From assembly GCA_947650285.1 (NCBI GenBank), contig CANTFL010000090.1, positions 496,001 to 560,000 on the forward strand: a DNA stretch of 64,000 bases, given 5' to 3'. The notes under the pieces were generated by a model. It ran no database searches. It was not told the origin of the DNA and was given only the letters and a program-made list of their open reading frames with translations. This document shows, piece by piece, positions 1 to 11,069 of this stretch. This stretch comes from Hyaloperonospora brassicae (lineage: Eukaryota > Oomycota > Peronosporomycetes > Peronosporales > Peronosporaceae). The position numbers and the translations under genes are program-made. Numbering within the stretch: position 1 is the stretch's first letter; the number at the start of each line of letters is the position of its first letter.

Positions 1-1840
1 TATAAATTATATTAGTCGTTTTTGGGTCGTAATTTGTGTTCGTTTTGACAGATGGCAGAACGACGGGACCGGATTAATACACCGGACATTACTGCTGAAC
101 ACACCAGTGCATTTTCATTACACGTGATTATTTCATGGCAGCAATGGTGACGCAGCCAGGCCACGTCAATTTGAATAGTACAGAATTAGCCGATCTGAAA
201 GGCATCCGTAACGAAGCTACTTCACGCTAAATTAGATTAATATTATTATAGGGGCAATTATAAATGTACCTGCGGATTATTACCTAAACCTTGGATAAAT
301 CATTCTGGTCCTCCATGTGCTGTAGCAGAGCTTCCGCTTGTAATTTGCTACCAAGTGCCTTCCTGTTTGCCGTTTAACGATATTGTGACTATCTTTGGCT
401 ATATTAAGGACAACCGCCTCCTCAAACTCGTTAACAATACAACAAAACAATCACATACGGAGAAAAAAAGATATCGACCCGCTGTATATTATTTCAACAC
501 GTACACATACCTGTAGAGCAGCTCCATCTTGATGCTTATGGACGACATTAAATTAAGATCGTTAATTTCACACGTCCCATTTCGCGCCGCCGGTAGCGCT
601 GATAGCATGGTATTGATGATACAACGAGAGTAGTTGGCGCATCAGTTGTCCACTGCAACGTTGACCAGGCAATTTCTTCGGGGGCGTGCTTGTCATACAT
701 GGTCACGAAATCGTATGAACAGCCGAACTTTTTTGTTCCGCGATATTGCATAGACGTGTGACGACTGTGGGATCTCCCAAGATGTTTTTTCTGCCAATAT
801 GTGAAAAATCTGCGCCTAGGACCAATCTAATAGCCGCGGGATACACTAATAGCAAATTCTTGGCGTACAGCGTCCTGCTTCAAAGCTTCGATCGTCGTCT
901 TTTGATTGTCAAGAGGCCCGACCGATGGAAGCTCTTGACAGATCCATGGGAGATCAACGGTGGCAGAAATCGGCTTAGCATCAACATGGAAAGTAAGTTG
1001 GTTGTTAGCGACGAAAGAATTAGTATCATCGTTACATTTTGTAGCATTGGCAGCAGCAGTAGTGGAGGCGGGTAAAGGAATCATCCTCATGCGTTAGAAA
1101 ACGAAGGATTTCTTATTATTTGACGTGTCTATGTTACCGGTGTATTTCTACTCAGCTTAACCTGTAATGTTCGAGTTGACATGGCATGAATATGATACAA
1201 CCAATTCCATATAAACATCTTGTTTAATGGATAAATGCAGGTGTATTAGGCAATGATTCCAGATATATTTATTATCCCCCAAAGAGACAGTGGTGTAGCA
1301 CCGCGTTCCGCGTCTCGCAATAAATATGAACGTATCATATGTACTTGAAAGTGACAATCCTCTCCCCTGCACCATTTCTAAACGCTCCGCCTAAGCGTTT
1401 GGAAATACACATCAAGATATTCCGATTTAAAGTACTGCGCTGACGTAAAAAAGTTCGATTAAGGTGCATCACAGACGTAAGCCAGATTCGAGTCAAGGAC
1501 CTGCCCTGACCTGATACTAGGGATGTAAGTGACCGACCGATGTCAATTGATCAGGTCTATTTACCATTTAATTGACCTGGTCACTTATCATAAGTGACCG
1601 AAAATGACCCTATATTATACAAAGCATTAAAACGAAAGCGACCAATGCAACCGACGTTCAAATGTCAATTTATACGACTGTTTTGATTTAAACATTTAAA
1701 ATCGAATCTCTGATTCTTCATAAATAAGAATTTATATCAAATTTAGTCTACGTCGTTATCATGTTTCTAATAATTAGGGGCGTTTGAGAGTCTTCTTCCG
1801 CAATTAGTGCTTCTGTCCTGTAGGGTAATCGCACATCTAA
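1..1840. other. AT-rich intergenic DNA, no gene recognised
   Basis: I see no recognisable gene here. Short overlapping reading frames on both strands (548-1090) have no family signature. At about 1519 the sequence TAGGGATGTAAG resembles the first bases of many hAT transposons, and a hAT transposase relic follows downstream. I could not find a matching inverted terminus further right. Confidence 0.4.
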
Positions 1841-2119
1841 CATATTTGTGACTCTCTCTAGAGGATGGGTCTGGACATATTTCATACCAATGTCATCTAG
1901 TTTTCGAAATGGCACTTATACCTTCTGCGGGATTGTTTACACGGGTAAAAAGGCTAATCGCACGCTTGTGCACCTCGCCAACGCCTGCGATAAATTTCTG
2001 CTGAGGGTAAGAGAGAGTCTCTGTCACGTCTACCTGCTACTAAAATATTACCCAACGAGTCAGCTGCTTCAGAATGTTGTGTCGATGAATTCGACACGAG
2101 CACTATTTGTAATAGTGGA

Positions 2120-2959
2120 GTTGGTCGTGGTGGACAACCATTCTTATCGAGAAGACCGCGCGGTGATGACTTTGATTCAGCTGATGACAGAAAAATGAAA
2201 AACCCTTTTGGAATTTTACATAGGCCGCATGGACAGCGGACACTAAGCGTACATGGAGGCAGAGCACAATTATTATCTTCGGGTGACACGAAAAAGCTAG
2301 ATGGCCATTTTGCTTCAGCAGTACAAGCCAGCGGTTTACCGTTGACGACATTCTGGTCTGAAGAATGAAAGGAATCTTACAGAGCTATTTGCCCGGCGTA
2401 TGAGATGCCATCTCGATGTGCTCTCTCTGATAGCCTCTTGGATGATGAATGTGCAAGGATCAAGCAGATTGTGGAGCATTACCTGAAAAGTAGCCCTGTA
2501 GGATCATTTACTATAACTTGTGCCGGCTGGACGAACATCAATAAGGATCCTGTTATTAATATTATGATTGCCACTCCAACGCCGATATTCTATAAGGCTG
2601 TGGAGACTGGAGATAATTCTCATACTGGAGAATACATGGCCGATATCATAAAGGAAGGCATTATTGCCGTGGGCGGGATGGTCGACTACACCGATTTTAC
2701 GAGCCGTGGGGTATCAGCTGTCGTAACAGATAACGCCTCCGCAATGAAAAAGGCATGGAGAATTCTTAAAATTGATTATCCAACTTTGATTAACCTACCA
2801 TGTCTGGCGCACACATTGCATCTGATAATTAAGGACGTTTTACGGTATGACCCATTTACCTTAGAGGTCGACAATTGTATAAAAGTGACCAAGCACTTTA
2901 TATTTCATCATCACCGGAAGGCAATACTTAAAAAGTGCATGACAGCAACCAACTTTTAA
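2120..2959 (+). pseudogene. hAT-family transposase fragment (DUF659-type), degenerate
   Basis: A reading frame stays in phase from about 2120 to 2959 with one stop (TGA at 2366-2368), probably a former Trp codon inside a conserved FWSEE-KESY stretch. It holds the central part of a hAT transposase as found in plants and oomycetes: a GWTN motif followed by the VVTDNASAMKKAW and LPCLAHTLHLIIKDV blocks. These surround the first catalytic Asp residues and the Cys/His insertion region. The N-terminal BED finger and the C-terminal dimerisation domain are not joined to it. The frame ends at 2959. This is a dead DNA transposon remnant that would have worked by cut-and-paste. The family call is firm; the extent of the original element is unknown. 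Confidence 0.8.
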
Positions 2960-4889
2960 TCAATTTACACCTAAGAAATTATAGGTTATTTTAAATGGGG
3001 ATTACACTTTCGGATGGTTAATGCTTTTTGTAATGCAAGGCTAGTACACTTTTGAATGCTTAATGCTGTCTCTAATGCAAGGCTACCCTTCCATAACCTT
3101 TTAATTATCGCCAGTGAAGAAGTACGGGAAAGGAATGGTTACCCGTGGGACAAGACCATTTTTAAATTTTATAGTCTGGCGAGATATAGATGTGACTTGC
3201 CATTCATCCATCAAGTATTACAAGTATATATCAAGTTCTTAAATAGGTTTAAAGCGATTAACCACGTAGGTAGATGTTTTATCTGATATTAAGAGGATCC
3301 GTACCAGAATTATAAAGGACCTTTTTGCATGAAAGAAAGGGTTATAAGAGACATAATACTAATATACTCTTATAATTCACCGAAAGATTAAAGGATGATA
3401 CTACGAACCGGGCTCGATGGTTATCTAATAATAACGCATAGCGACGATTTTTTCTTTTAGATTTGTTGGATCCCAGACACAGGGGTCAGAACTTCTCGTC
3501 AAACCAGTATATGCGTGCATAAGACATCTTAATAAGCTTATGAATGAAAAAGAAGCTTTGAACGACAACGTCACAAATTAGTAAAATTGTTTTCGGAGCC
3601 AACGTGAAGAATATTCCGCTCCTAAAATATTACTTCATTTCAGTTACTCTCTTCCAGATATGAAAGTTTCTGTAGCTTATTGGTGGATTTATTTGCTGCC
3701 GATATTTAATTTCATTAAACAGGCCTAGACGTGTCATGAAGGTTTCATTATGTATTGATTTATATAACCGAAACTTATTCTTTTTTAACGCAAATCGACA
3801 TGGAGCGTTTGTCCAAACCATCGTCATACGCCTTTGCTGAACGATGTTGGAGAAAGTTAAACTTCATTCACTCTGAGAGAGGAATTTTCTTACTTGGATA
3901 GAAAGCAATAAGATTGAAATAGAATTGAATACACACGCAAAGCATTAATTGCACACAAATATTCAGTAGGGCTAAACTCGGCTATCTACGACCGCGAAAA
4001 AAAGAGAAGTGTCGTCGTATCATTTGTAGAGATTCTTATCATTGCCGGTAATGGATATAGAAATCAGACCGCTGTCGAAGCTCAAGATCTCGTATAAATT
4101 GACGGGGGATTAAACTATAGATAGTCAGCGATTTATATTACAAATATGAAGAGCTATTCGAAGAAGACGTTGATGTCGTATTCAGTACTCAGACCGCAGC
4201 TTCTATTTTAGCCGACGCGGTCGCAGAATTTTTTATGCGTGCTAGTCATGCTTCTATAGAAGAGGATAGCGATTGTGATGACGAAAGCAGCAAAATCAGT
4301 GTGGTTGGCATACAAAAATAGCTAGTGTACCACATCCATCATTTTAACAAAGTATACTTGTCCACCATATAGCAATGCTTTAAAAATGTAGATAATATAA
4401 ATGAGTAATGATCATTGTTGCCATGCTAAAATGCAGAAGATAGCGATTACCGTTATTGTCTGCTATTGATAATGCAAATTAATCAAAGGTTTTTGTATCC
4501 AGCTTGTATCTTAACTTGGGCCCTGGAATGCATTGATTATATCACAGTGAAACACATTAATTACTTAGCGTCCAACAACATAAAATCATAACTTATATTT
4601 GCGGTATATCCCAACAGCACTTGTTCTCTCATAAGCTTGATGCAAAAAAATTCAGGCTAACCTGCTTAAATGGTCTTCATGTGCGCAGCCATCGGATATT
4701 TAAGCTTATCACACAAGATATTTTCGGACGGAATTGATGACAATGGCAGCAACAGTAGTTGAACAATGGGTAGATGCGCTTGCTTCATAGGACTTATTAC
4801 TTTATGATTACTTGTGGGGATTATGCGGGCCAGGTCCGGCTTAGATCACTCCTTGTTGACCGATAGACAAGCATCTTCTATATCGACCG
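2960..4889. other. Decayed AT-rich DNA downstream of the hAT relic
   Basis: No intact gene is visible. Two stretches may be further hAT debris on the + strand: 3056-3286 (76 codons) and about 4141-4321, an acidic tract rich in Asp, Glu and Ser that ends in a stop. Neither carries a diagnostic motif. The rest shows nothing I can name. Confidence 0.3.
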
Positions 4890-6302
4890 ACGCTATGGCA
4901 AACCCGGCCCGACATTTAAAAAATATTTCCGGCTCGAAATTATCGACAAGGTACGGTCAGGGAGGTCTATAGACGTGTCATCTCTTTTAGTTCGAGCGCT
5001 GCAGTCGCCTATACTGACGACAAAAGTGTCACACTTGATGCTCGGCGAATTCTTGATGATCGACTGCGCGCCGGGATGCGTGCTGAAGTTGCGGCGTCGG
5101 GGCGATTTGATCACCTATGACTTGTCAACGCCACGCTCACCGATATGTCGTGGCTGCTAGATCGAATGGGTAAGGCTTGTACTAATCGGACCCGACTTCT
5201 TCATGGGTTAGAAATACTTTAGCGAGGCAATGTCTTGGACGACCCTGCAGACTGGCATTATCATGTTCACTCCCACGCGTGATTTGTCAACCCAGTCTAT
5301 GGCGCAGAGACGGCAGTTTGGGTCTTTCTGCCTCGCTCTTCTTTACAACTTCCCATCTCTGGTCCATCGCGCGCTGTAACCTGGGTCCCTCATTTCGTAT
5401 TCGACGAAAATTACACCAATTGCATGCGTGACTTCTCGCTAGTGACGGTACGTCTCTCCGGCATTTTAGTATCGGCATGGTATGTGGGACGCAACCATTC
5501 TCGTCAATGGCGGCGAGAGATATCGCCGCTTCCTCAATTAGTGGGAATCCTGTCTACTTTGGCGCCCATCCGATGTTCACGCGGGTTGCCCAACTATTGG
5601 TTGGCCGTCGCCGGTAGCGGACACACCGACATTAATTAAATAAATTATCACCCGCCGGAGCCATATTAAAGATACTAGACTTCTCGAGAAACGGTTTGTA
5701 AAGGCGGAATTTCACGTGATATCGGAAGGTTTACCATTGATCACGTGGAGAGAGATCAAACGAATTCGTGCGTCTTCTCCGACAAACGCTCAGACGCCGT
5801 ATCGACTAAAACCTACAATTTCCCACTCTGGAATCGGGCGAGGTAAGATCTGCCGTGCCCCGTCCAAGGGTGTGTGAATGCTGGTCCGGATCGAGAAAGC
5901 CGTATCTTTGGGCGTACCCTAGCGCGCGTCAACATTGGGAATACCTCCTTCATCGGTGGCGATGGCGTCGTAGTTTCCACGAGGGTGAATTGCATGTCCA
6001 AGTTTTCAGATTGGACCTACCAGGTATTCTGCTCAACGCCTGAAACGTTGTCAAGCAATCTCTGAACACAGGCGCTGATTTGTTCAAAGCGCAGGCTGCG
6101 GTATTCCCGGCAGCTTGAGAACTGTGGCATTTTGTCTCATCGACGACACTTCATGCCATCTGGGTCGAGCGCCTCCGCCACATTTAAGACCCGTCTCAAT
6201 CACCGACTGCTCACACAGCTAGGGACAAGACTATCTCATTATGGTCTGTTCGAAGTTTTCGCGGATCAATCTACCGACCGATATGGGTAGACAAACAACT
6301 GT
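4890..6302 (+). other. GC-richer decayed sequence, possibly upstream part of the RNase H-bearing retroelement
   Basis: Base composition rises at about 4.85 kb and short broken open frames run on the + strand (for example 4975-5160, 5424-5639, 5855-6065). None gave a recognisable domain. Because an RNase H domain follows in the same orientation, this may be the eroded body of one non-LTR element. That is inference from position and composition only. Confidence 0.25.
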
Positions 6303-6887
6303 TTGCACAGGTACGGTAGACCTTGGCTTACACAATCCTCTGCGACGACGATCCTCCCGTCGTTGCACGTACGACGTATTGAACGGTGCCCAGGAGTGCT
6401 ATACCTCCTCGTTTTTGATGGAAATTCCCCCGGAAATCCGAGTCCAGGCGGACATGGATCTGTTCTTGTCCGACTTCAAGTTACTACACACGCCACATGC
6501 GCATTGTGAGTATCGAGCGTGGCCTATGGTTCTACCGATCTTTCTAACACTATCGCTGAATATCAGGGGCTCGTGCACGGTCTTCGGCGAGCAAAGAACA
6601 GCGACTACTTATCCCTAAATGTCATTGGGGACAATGCGCTTGGGCTTTCGAATCAGCGACACTCTCCGCGCAAGCAGCTTTTGGTGCAGTTATTCACCGA
6701 AGCAATCGCCGTCGCTAACGATATCACTGTCTCCGGCTGGGGCCATCATTATCGCGCTTACAACAAAATGGTGGAACGACTGGTGAGTATCGCTATGGAC
6801 ACAGGAGCTTCGGTTCGAGCGCACACTTCTTCAAACCCAGGTCTAGTTCAGGAGGCTACGACCTTCCTTGCTTCTGATATCAATTAA
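6303..6887 (+). pseudogene. Retroelement-type RNase H domain, disrupted
   Basis: One frame runs through this interval with a single stop at 6507-6509. It reads like a type I RNase H as found at the C-terminus of some LINE polyproteins: a FDGNSPGNPSPGGHG start carrying the first Asp, then STDLSNTIAEYQGLVHGL with the catalytic Glu, then LNVIGDNALGLSNQ with the second Asp. The final carboxylate block reads NKMVERLVSIAMD, so the expected Asp is Glu. RNase H would remove template RNA during reverse transcription. The stop and the altered residue mark it as a relic. It could instead be a captured cellular RNase H-like gene. Confidence 0.6.
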
Positions 6888-7106
6888 TGGTTAGAGACCT
6901 CTTGAACCGACCAATACGTCATACAGGGCCCCATTTTGACACCGAGTAATTACAAAATCTGGCGCCAGGAGGATGTGCGCACGCTCTCTCTGCTGTCCGA
7001 GACCTAGTGCTGCCAAGTATAAGAAGTAACAGTCATCCCGGTAACTTTGTTTACGGATGACAGTATTTAGCTGATCGTACGCGTACCTAGATATACCTCT
7101 CTTTCT
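6888..7106. other. Left flank of the inverted duplication
   Basis: A minus-strand frame of 173 codons (6891-7412) crosses this stretch into the repeat, but its 3' part is absent from the right arm and I see no domain. Identity with the right arm begins at 7107. Confidence 0.3.
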
Positions 7107-8079
7107 CACTCGATCCGCTGACAACCACTCTTGAACCTCACTGCCGTTGCTTAATGGCATCGCGACAGGATTCCCTCTGTGACTCGGCATTTCACGTGCA
7201 AACGACGTGATATGTGCCCGTGTAGCTCTCTCTAATGCCTCGCAGATAACCCAGATCCACACATGACGACAACAGCTCAACTCGACCAGAAAGTTGCGCA
7301 TGCCGCGGTGCAACACGTCTAGACCCGAATACGCTCGGACAGCATACAGACGACACTGGTGTCTTGTGCGTGCGAGATTAGGGTGGCACCAAGACTTGGT
7401 CGACTTCAGCAAGACAGATTACCGCGAGTTCGGTCGCATACGAAGTGAGCAGCTGTACTTGCCCAGAGCAGCGCGCATGGCGATATACAGCACATGTGCA
7501 CCCCACACTTCGACTCAGGATAGATGTGGTGCGCAATCTCTAGCTCCATGGACCTCGCAGACCTTCGATCAATCATATACCTGTCCCATCAGTTCATCGA
7601 GAATGGCTGTTTTACCTCACGAATGCACAATCTCCCAACAGGCTGCAAGCTGCAGCTGTCTCGTGCCCGTCGCTGCTGATCACTCATCAACGAACACCTT
7701 CGTCTCGTGACGTGTGGAGGACTCCCAGTGGTTCACATTCGCAGCTGCTGCGACGTCAAAAGAGCCAGCGCCTCCAGGAGATCGTCGAGACCATATTAAA
7801 AGCCAAACAGCCCCACGTAGCGCGTGGACTGCAACTTCGAGCACAGACTGTGTGCTGTTCGGAACGGACTGTCCACTGGACGTCGCAGGTCACTGAGGTA
7901 CCAAACTTCACCTTGTAAAAGGACCACTTGAGCTGACGAACGATCAGCGATCGCCACAGACTTCGAATCGCGTGAAGCCCCAAGAAATGCGCCGCGTGCC
8001 GCACCACAGCTGTTCGCCATCGCAGACGCTGCGGTCAAAACTACGGCACTTTGTTGTCGAGTCCTTTTTTTAGACCTGT

Positions 8080-8253
8080 GAGCGACACGTCAGCCAATGG
8101 TTCACCGAAGAGCTCGTCGTCCTGCAGCAATCGATCGACTGGTTCGGAAGATCGTACGCAGTGGATGTCAATGCATGGAACGGGCACAACGCGGTCGTCG
8201 GCTGTTTCGAACGGAGGGATTGGGCTCGAGCAGCTGCAGAGCGTGCGGAGTGA
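8080..8253 (+). pseudogene. Coding relic in repeat unit R (unknown family)
   Basis: In this frame the + strand reads about 57 sensible codons (ERHVSQWFTEELVVLQQSID, then WFGRSYAVDVNAW and further) before a TGA, and the frame stays broken after it. The composition looks like protein rather than random sequence. I do not recognise the family. Identical copies lie at about 18826-18999 (+) and 28618-28791 (-), because the whole R segment is repeated. The competing minus-strand frame of 158 codons (8041-8517) is also open in all three copies, so strand assignment is uncertain. Confidence 0.25.
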
Positions 8254-8559
8254 CAGGGCGAGTGAGTGGCTGTAAACCACAAAGAGGGGCACGTAATTCG
8301 ACGGTGTTGAAAAAGGAGCAACAGCGATCGAGGATGAGGTCGACAGTATAGTCGAGAGAGTGTGTGGACGGCTCGCCGCATGTAGGACGATGCGCCTGAC
8401 ATGTTTTGTCACTTGTAGAACAAGTGAGGCTTTGGCCGTCGAATTGCACAGTGGGAGGAGGGATATTGTTTTATCGCTAGTGGATGGTCGAAATGTGGAT
8501 TTCGTTGCTAGGTTCATTGTTGCGGTAAAAGAAATAGGAAGAGTGGGAAGTGGGTAGTG

Positions 8560-8765
8560 GCATTGGTAGTAGTAGTAGTGCTTGAAGTAGTTGTAGTAGT
8601 AGCAGCGATAGTCGTAATAGTAGTAGTCGTAATTCTAGTAGTAGCAAAATTGGTAGTAGTAAAGTAGTAGTCGTAGTCGTGATTGTTGTAGTAGACGTAA
8701 AGGTCTTGTAATAATTGTTGTAGTAGAAATAGTCGAAGAATTTGTAGTACTCAAAGTCGTTTATT

Positions 8766-8798
<33 letters not shown>

Positions 8799-8822
8799 AT
8801 CGAAGTTGTAGTATTAGTAGTA
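8560..8822 (+). repeat. TAG/GTA-type trinucleotide microsatellite in unit R
   Basis: About 260 bp of impure GTA repeats, with a pure run of 11 units at about 8766-8798. The right-arm partner (about 28049-28311) has the same run of 11. The third R copy (about 19310-19585) has about 24 units in a row. Confidence 0.9.
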
Positions 8823-8843
8823 ATCTTACCACGTTGGCGACCA

Positions 8844-9074
8844 GTGAGCAGATCTACATGCGGCTGTCATGCCACGAAAATTGCTTCGGTGGCACCTGGG
8901 GAGAGAAGATCTTTTGTATGCGATTTTTGTCGCATAGTGCAGGCGGGGCGTACGAAGAGACTCATCTTTCACTTTGCAACGTCAGATGGCCCAATTGCTG
9001 GAAAATCTCGGCGCACCACGCTCCTGCTTCATCCTTCCCCGGCCTCATTTTTCAGATACTTTTCACACAAGTGA
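8844..9074 (+). pseudogene. Possible BED-like zinc-finger relic of a DNA transposon
   Basis: One frame reads ...RRSFVCDFCRIVQAGRTKRL followed by IFHFAT, with the spacing Cys-x2-Cys then Lys-Arg-Leu-x2-His. That resembles the BED finger at the N-terminus of hAT transposases, which binds transposon DNA. The frame ends at 9074 with no transposase core behind it. An identical copy lies on the minus strand at 27797-28027 in the right arm. The resemblance is weak and the match rests on a handful of residues. Confidence 0.25.
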
Positions 9075-9163
9075 AGCCGATACATCGTGACATTGCAGCA
9101 GCATCACAACCGATTACGCACGTTCTCACTACAGTACCGTCCACCAGTTCAAACGACTGCTAG

Positions 9164-9433
9164 CAATGGCCTTCGACGCTCGCCAGCTGGCAAAGAAATA
9201 GCCCATGTGTGAATACGAAGTAAGCACTCACTTCAGATAATTAGATCTTCGCATATGTCCGTTTCGTTCGAGCTACATGTTTGTTGCGCGCCGCTCTCAT
9301 TTTCCTGTAATATCTGTGGCGTAAGAGTTACATCATACTTCTAGACTCGGCGCTGTTCACTTCCCAGACGAGGGAAGTCTGTCCGATTTATCGTTTGGCG
9401 GTTTTTATAACAGATAAGCTCTCGATGGGTAGC
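9164..9433. other. Non-coding 3' part of unit R next to the GypA-1 LTR
   Basis: No reading frame of note. The five bases before the LTR are GTAGC. They do not match the five after the 3' LTR (GTGGA), so GypA-1 lacks a visible target-site duplication. Confidence 0.5.
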
Positions 9434-9875
9434 TGTAACGGGGTAGCCCGTTACATGAGATTGTCATTTAAAACAATCTGACAATGAAGAATATTACGTC
9501 GAGCATTTTTTTAACAATATCACAAGACATGGTGATATTGTTGAGATGACCGAAGGGTCTACTTTTTGGCTGATATCGTGATGATATCAACCCACCATTC
9601 GCTGCTAGACGCGCGCAATGGGTGGTGAGTAGACGTCATCATACATACAGTTATATTAGTATAATTAAGTCAGGACAACAGAGATACAAGGAGTTATAGG
9701 ACTTAATTATATTAATATAGTTTACTTTTACCAACAGACTAGTCTAAATACTTAGTCTCCTTTCCTTCCGCTGTGCTTTCCCTAAACACCTAGCAGGGCA
9801 CTGTCGACCACTGTCGTCAGTGGAAGTATACTCTGTACTGGTCAACCAGTACGTAGTCAAAAGTGCCCCGTTACA
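9434..9875 (+). repeat. 5' LTR of GypA-1
   Basis: Begins TGTAACGGGG and ends CCCCGTTACA. It contains several dyads: 9435-9454 (8-bp stem), 9513-9542 (11-bp stem, 8-nt loop), 9590-9626 (10-bp stem, 17-nt loop) and 9835-9852 (8-bp stem). The core GCGCGCAATGGGTGGTGA at about 9611-9628 recurs in the GypC LTR. Confidence 0.95.
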
Positions 9876-9877
9876 CC

Positions 9878-9893
9878 TGGCAGCACTTTGTAG
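9878..9893 (+). promoter_or_regulatory. Primer binding site of GypA-1
   Basis: TGGCAGCACTTTGTAG starts two bases after the LTR, the expected place for tRNA-primed minus-strand synthesis. GypC has TGGCGGCACTTCGTCG at the same place (56560-56575). I cannot name the tRNA. Confidence 0.75.
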
Positions 9894-9931
9894 TCCGTCC
9901 AAGGAACACAACTTCATCGCCCAACAGGAAC

Positions 9932-11047
9932 ATGTTGGACGATGTAGACGGCGACAGCTTTCACGGAACCCGTGAAAGCTACTCCTATTTGAGTGACATC
10001 GAATGGAGTACGATAGAACGAATGAGTTCGACCGTTGGCGAGGAAGCCATGTGGGCCATGCTATCCTCAAGGGATAGGGACCAGCAACGTGCCGTCATTA
10101 GAAAGTTCTTGCAACGAGAACTTGATGAGTCGCGAGCTCAGGTGACCTTGTTACAACAACAAGATCACCAGCGGACCGAAGCACTGAGACAACAACAGTC
10201 TCAGTCCGCAGAGTCGACGCGTGAGCGTCGACGGGAGTCTCTAAAACTAGAGGTCTTCAAGTATCAGGGAGTCGAGGAAGACTCCCTGTTGAGGTGGTTC
10301 GTCGAGCTGGACGATGCCATCGATGCTCGTCGCATCAACGATGAGCGAATGCAAGTCTCATTCACTCAGTCTGGCCTGGCAGGAGAAGCCAGAGCTTGGG
10401 ACCTGAACCTCAAGTTGCACGACCCACACGTGTTTGGGTCGTTGAGAATCTTCAAGACCTTGCTCAGTGAGACGTTCGAGCCGCCAAGAGCATAGTTCAG
10501 AACACTATCTGAACTCCTCGGAATCAAACAGGGTAAGCGTAAGGTTCACGCTTACGCTCAGCACGTACGCTACCTTGCAAGCTGCATGGTAGTGAACCCT
10601 GTGAGTGAGTTTGTTTTGATCACAATCTTCATTCAAGGGCTTTCAGACGGTCCCGTTAGGTACCACCTGTTCCGCGGAGAGCTAAAGACGCTCTCAGAGG
10701 CAATCTTCGCAGCGGAGAAAGAAAATTATAGCGTGAGACAGTCTCACGCTACGTTGACCCCGCATCGTCCACAAAGACAATTAGCCGTCGGAGGTTCAGA
10801 ACCAATGGATCTCTGCAATGTCGAGGTCGAGAAACCTCGCCCTGCGAGTGACAAGCGAATGGTGAGATGCCGTCTCTGTCATAAACTGGGACACTATGCA
10901 TATGGTTGCAGTATCCCCCGCTCAGGACCTCGCGGTGCTGATCGCAGTGTTCACCTACCAGCAAGAAGAACTGGAGGGAGAGGGTCCGTTGCTGTTGCGA
11001 AGTCGCGACAGCGTGGTGGAACATCAAAAAAAGGTCGGGATCAGTAG
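9932..11047 (+). pseudogene. gag: GypA-1 gag (capsid plus CCHC nucleocapsid), one internal stop
   Basis: ATG at 9932 opens a frame that runs to TAG at 11045-11047, interrupted only by TAG at 10493-10495. GypC has GAG at the matching codon, so this stop is a point mutation. The N-terminal half is charged and Gln-rich with heptad-like character (ESRAQVTLLQQQ region), followed by a retrotransposon capsid-like helical part. Near the end is a zinc knuckle, CRLCHKLGHYAYGC (Cys-x2-Cys-x4-His-x4-Cys), and then a basic Arg/Gly/Lys tail typical of RNA-binding nucleocapsid. Gag would form the particle and package element RNA. The stop codon lies five codons after a slippery A-run, so pol is probably made by -1 frameshifting. 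Confidence 0.85.
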
Positions 11048-11069
11048 GGTCGGAGCGCCCTACTGATCC
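11026..11069 (+). promoter_or_regulatory. Programmed -1 ribosomal frameshift signal between gag and pol (GypA-1)
   Basis: In gag phase the heptamer is A AAA AAA (11026-11032). A 5-nt spacer follows, then a perfect 12-bp stem: GGATCAGTAGGG (11038-11049) pairs with CCCTACTGATCC (11058-11069) around an 8-nt loop. Pol lies in the -1 frame. GypC keeps the same layout with heptamer A AAA AAT and one G-U pair in the stem. This is a textbook arrangement, not tested here. Confidence 0.8.

Noticed and set aside
6891..7412. 173-codon minus-strand ORF at the left edge
   Set aside because: No domain; it crosses the duplication edge and is truncated in the other copy.
8041..8517. 158-codon minus-strand ORF found in three identical copies
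   Set aside because: The copies are identical because the DNA was duplicated recently, which is no evidence of selection; no domain seen, and a + strand frame reads at least as well.
8560..8822. CRISPR-like or regulatory array in the GTA repeats
   Set aside because: Plain trinucleotide microsatellite with no spacer structure, in a eukaryotic context.
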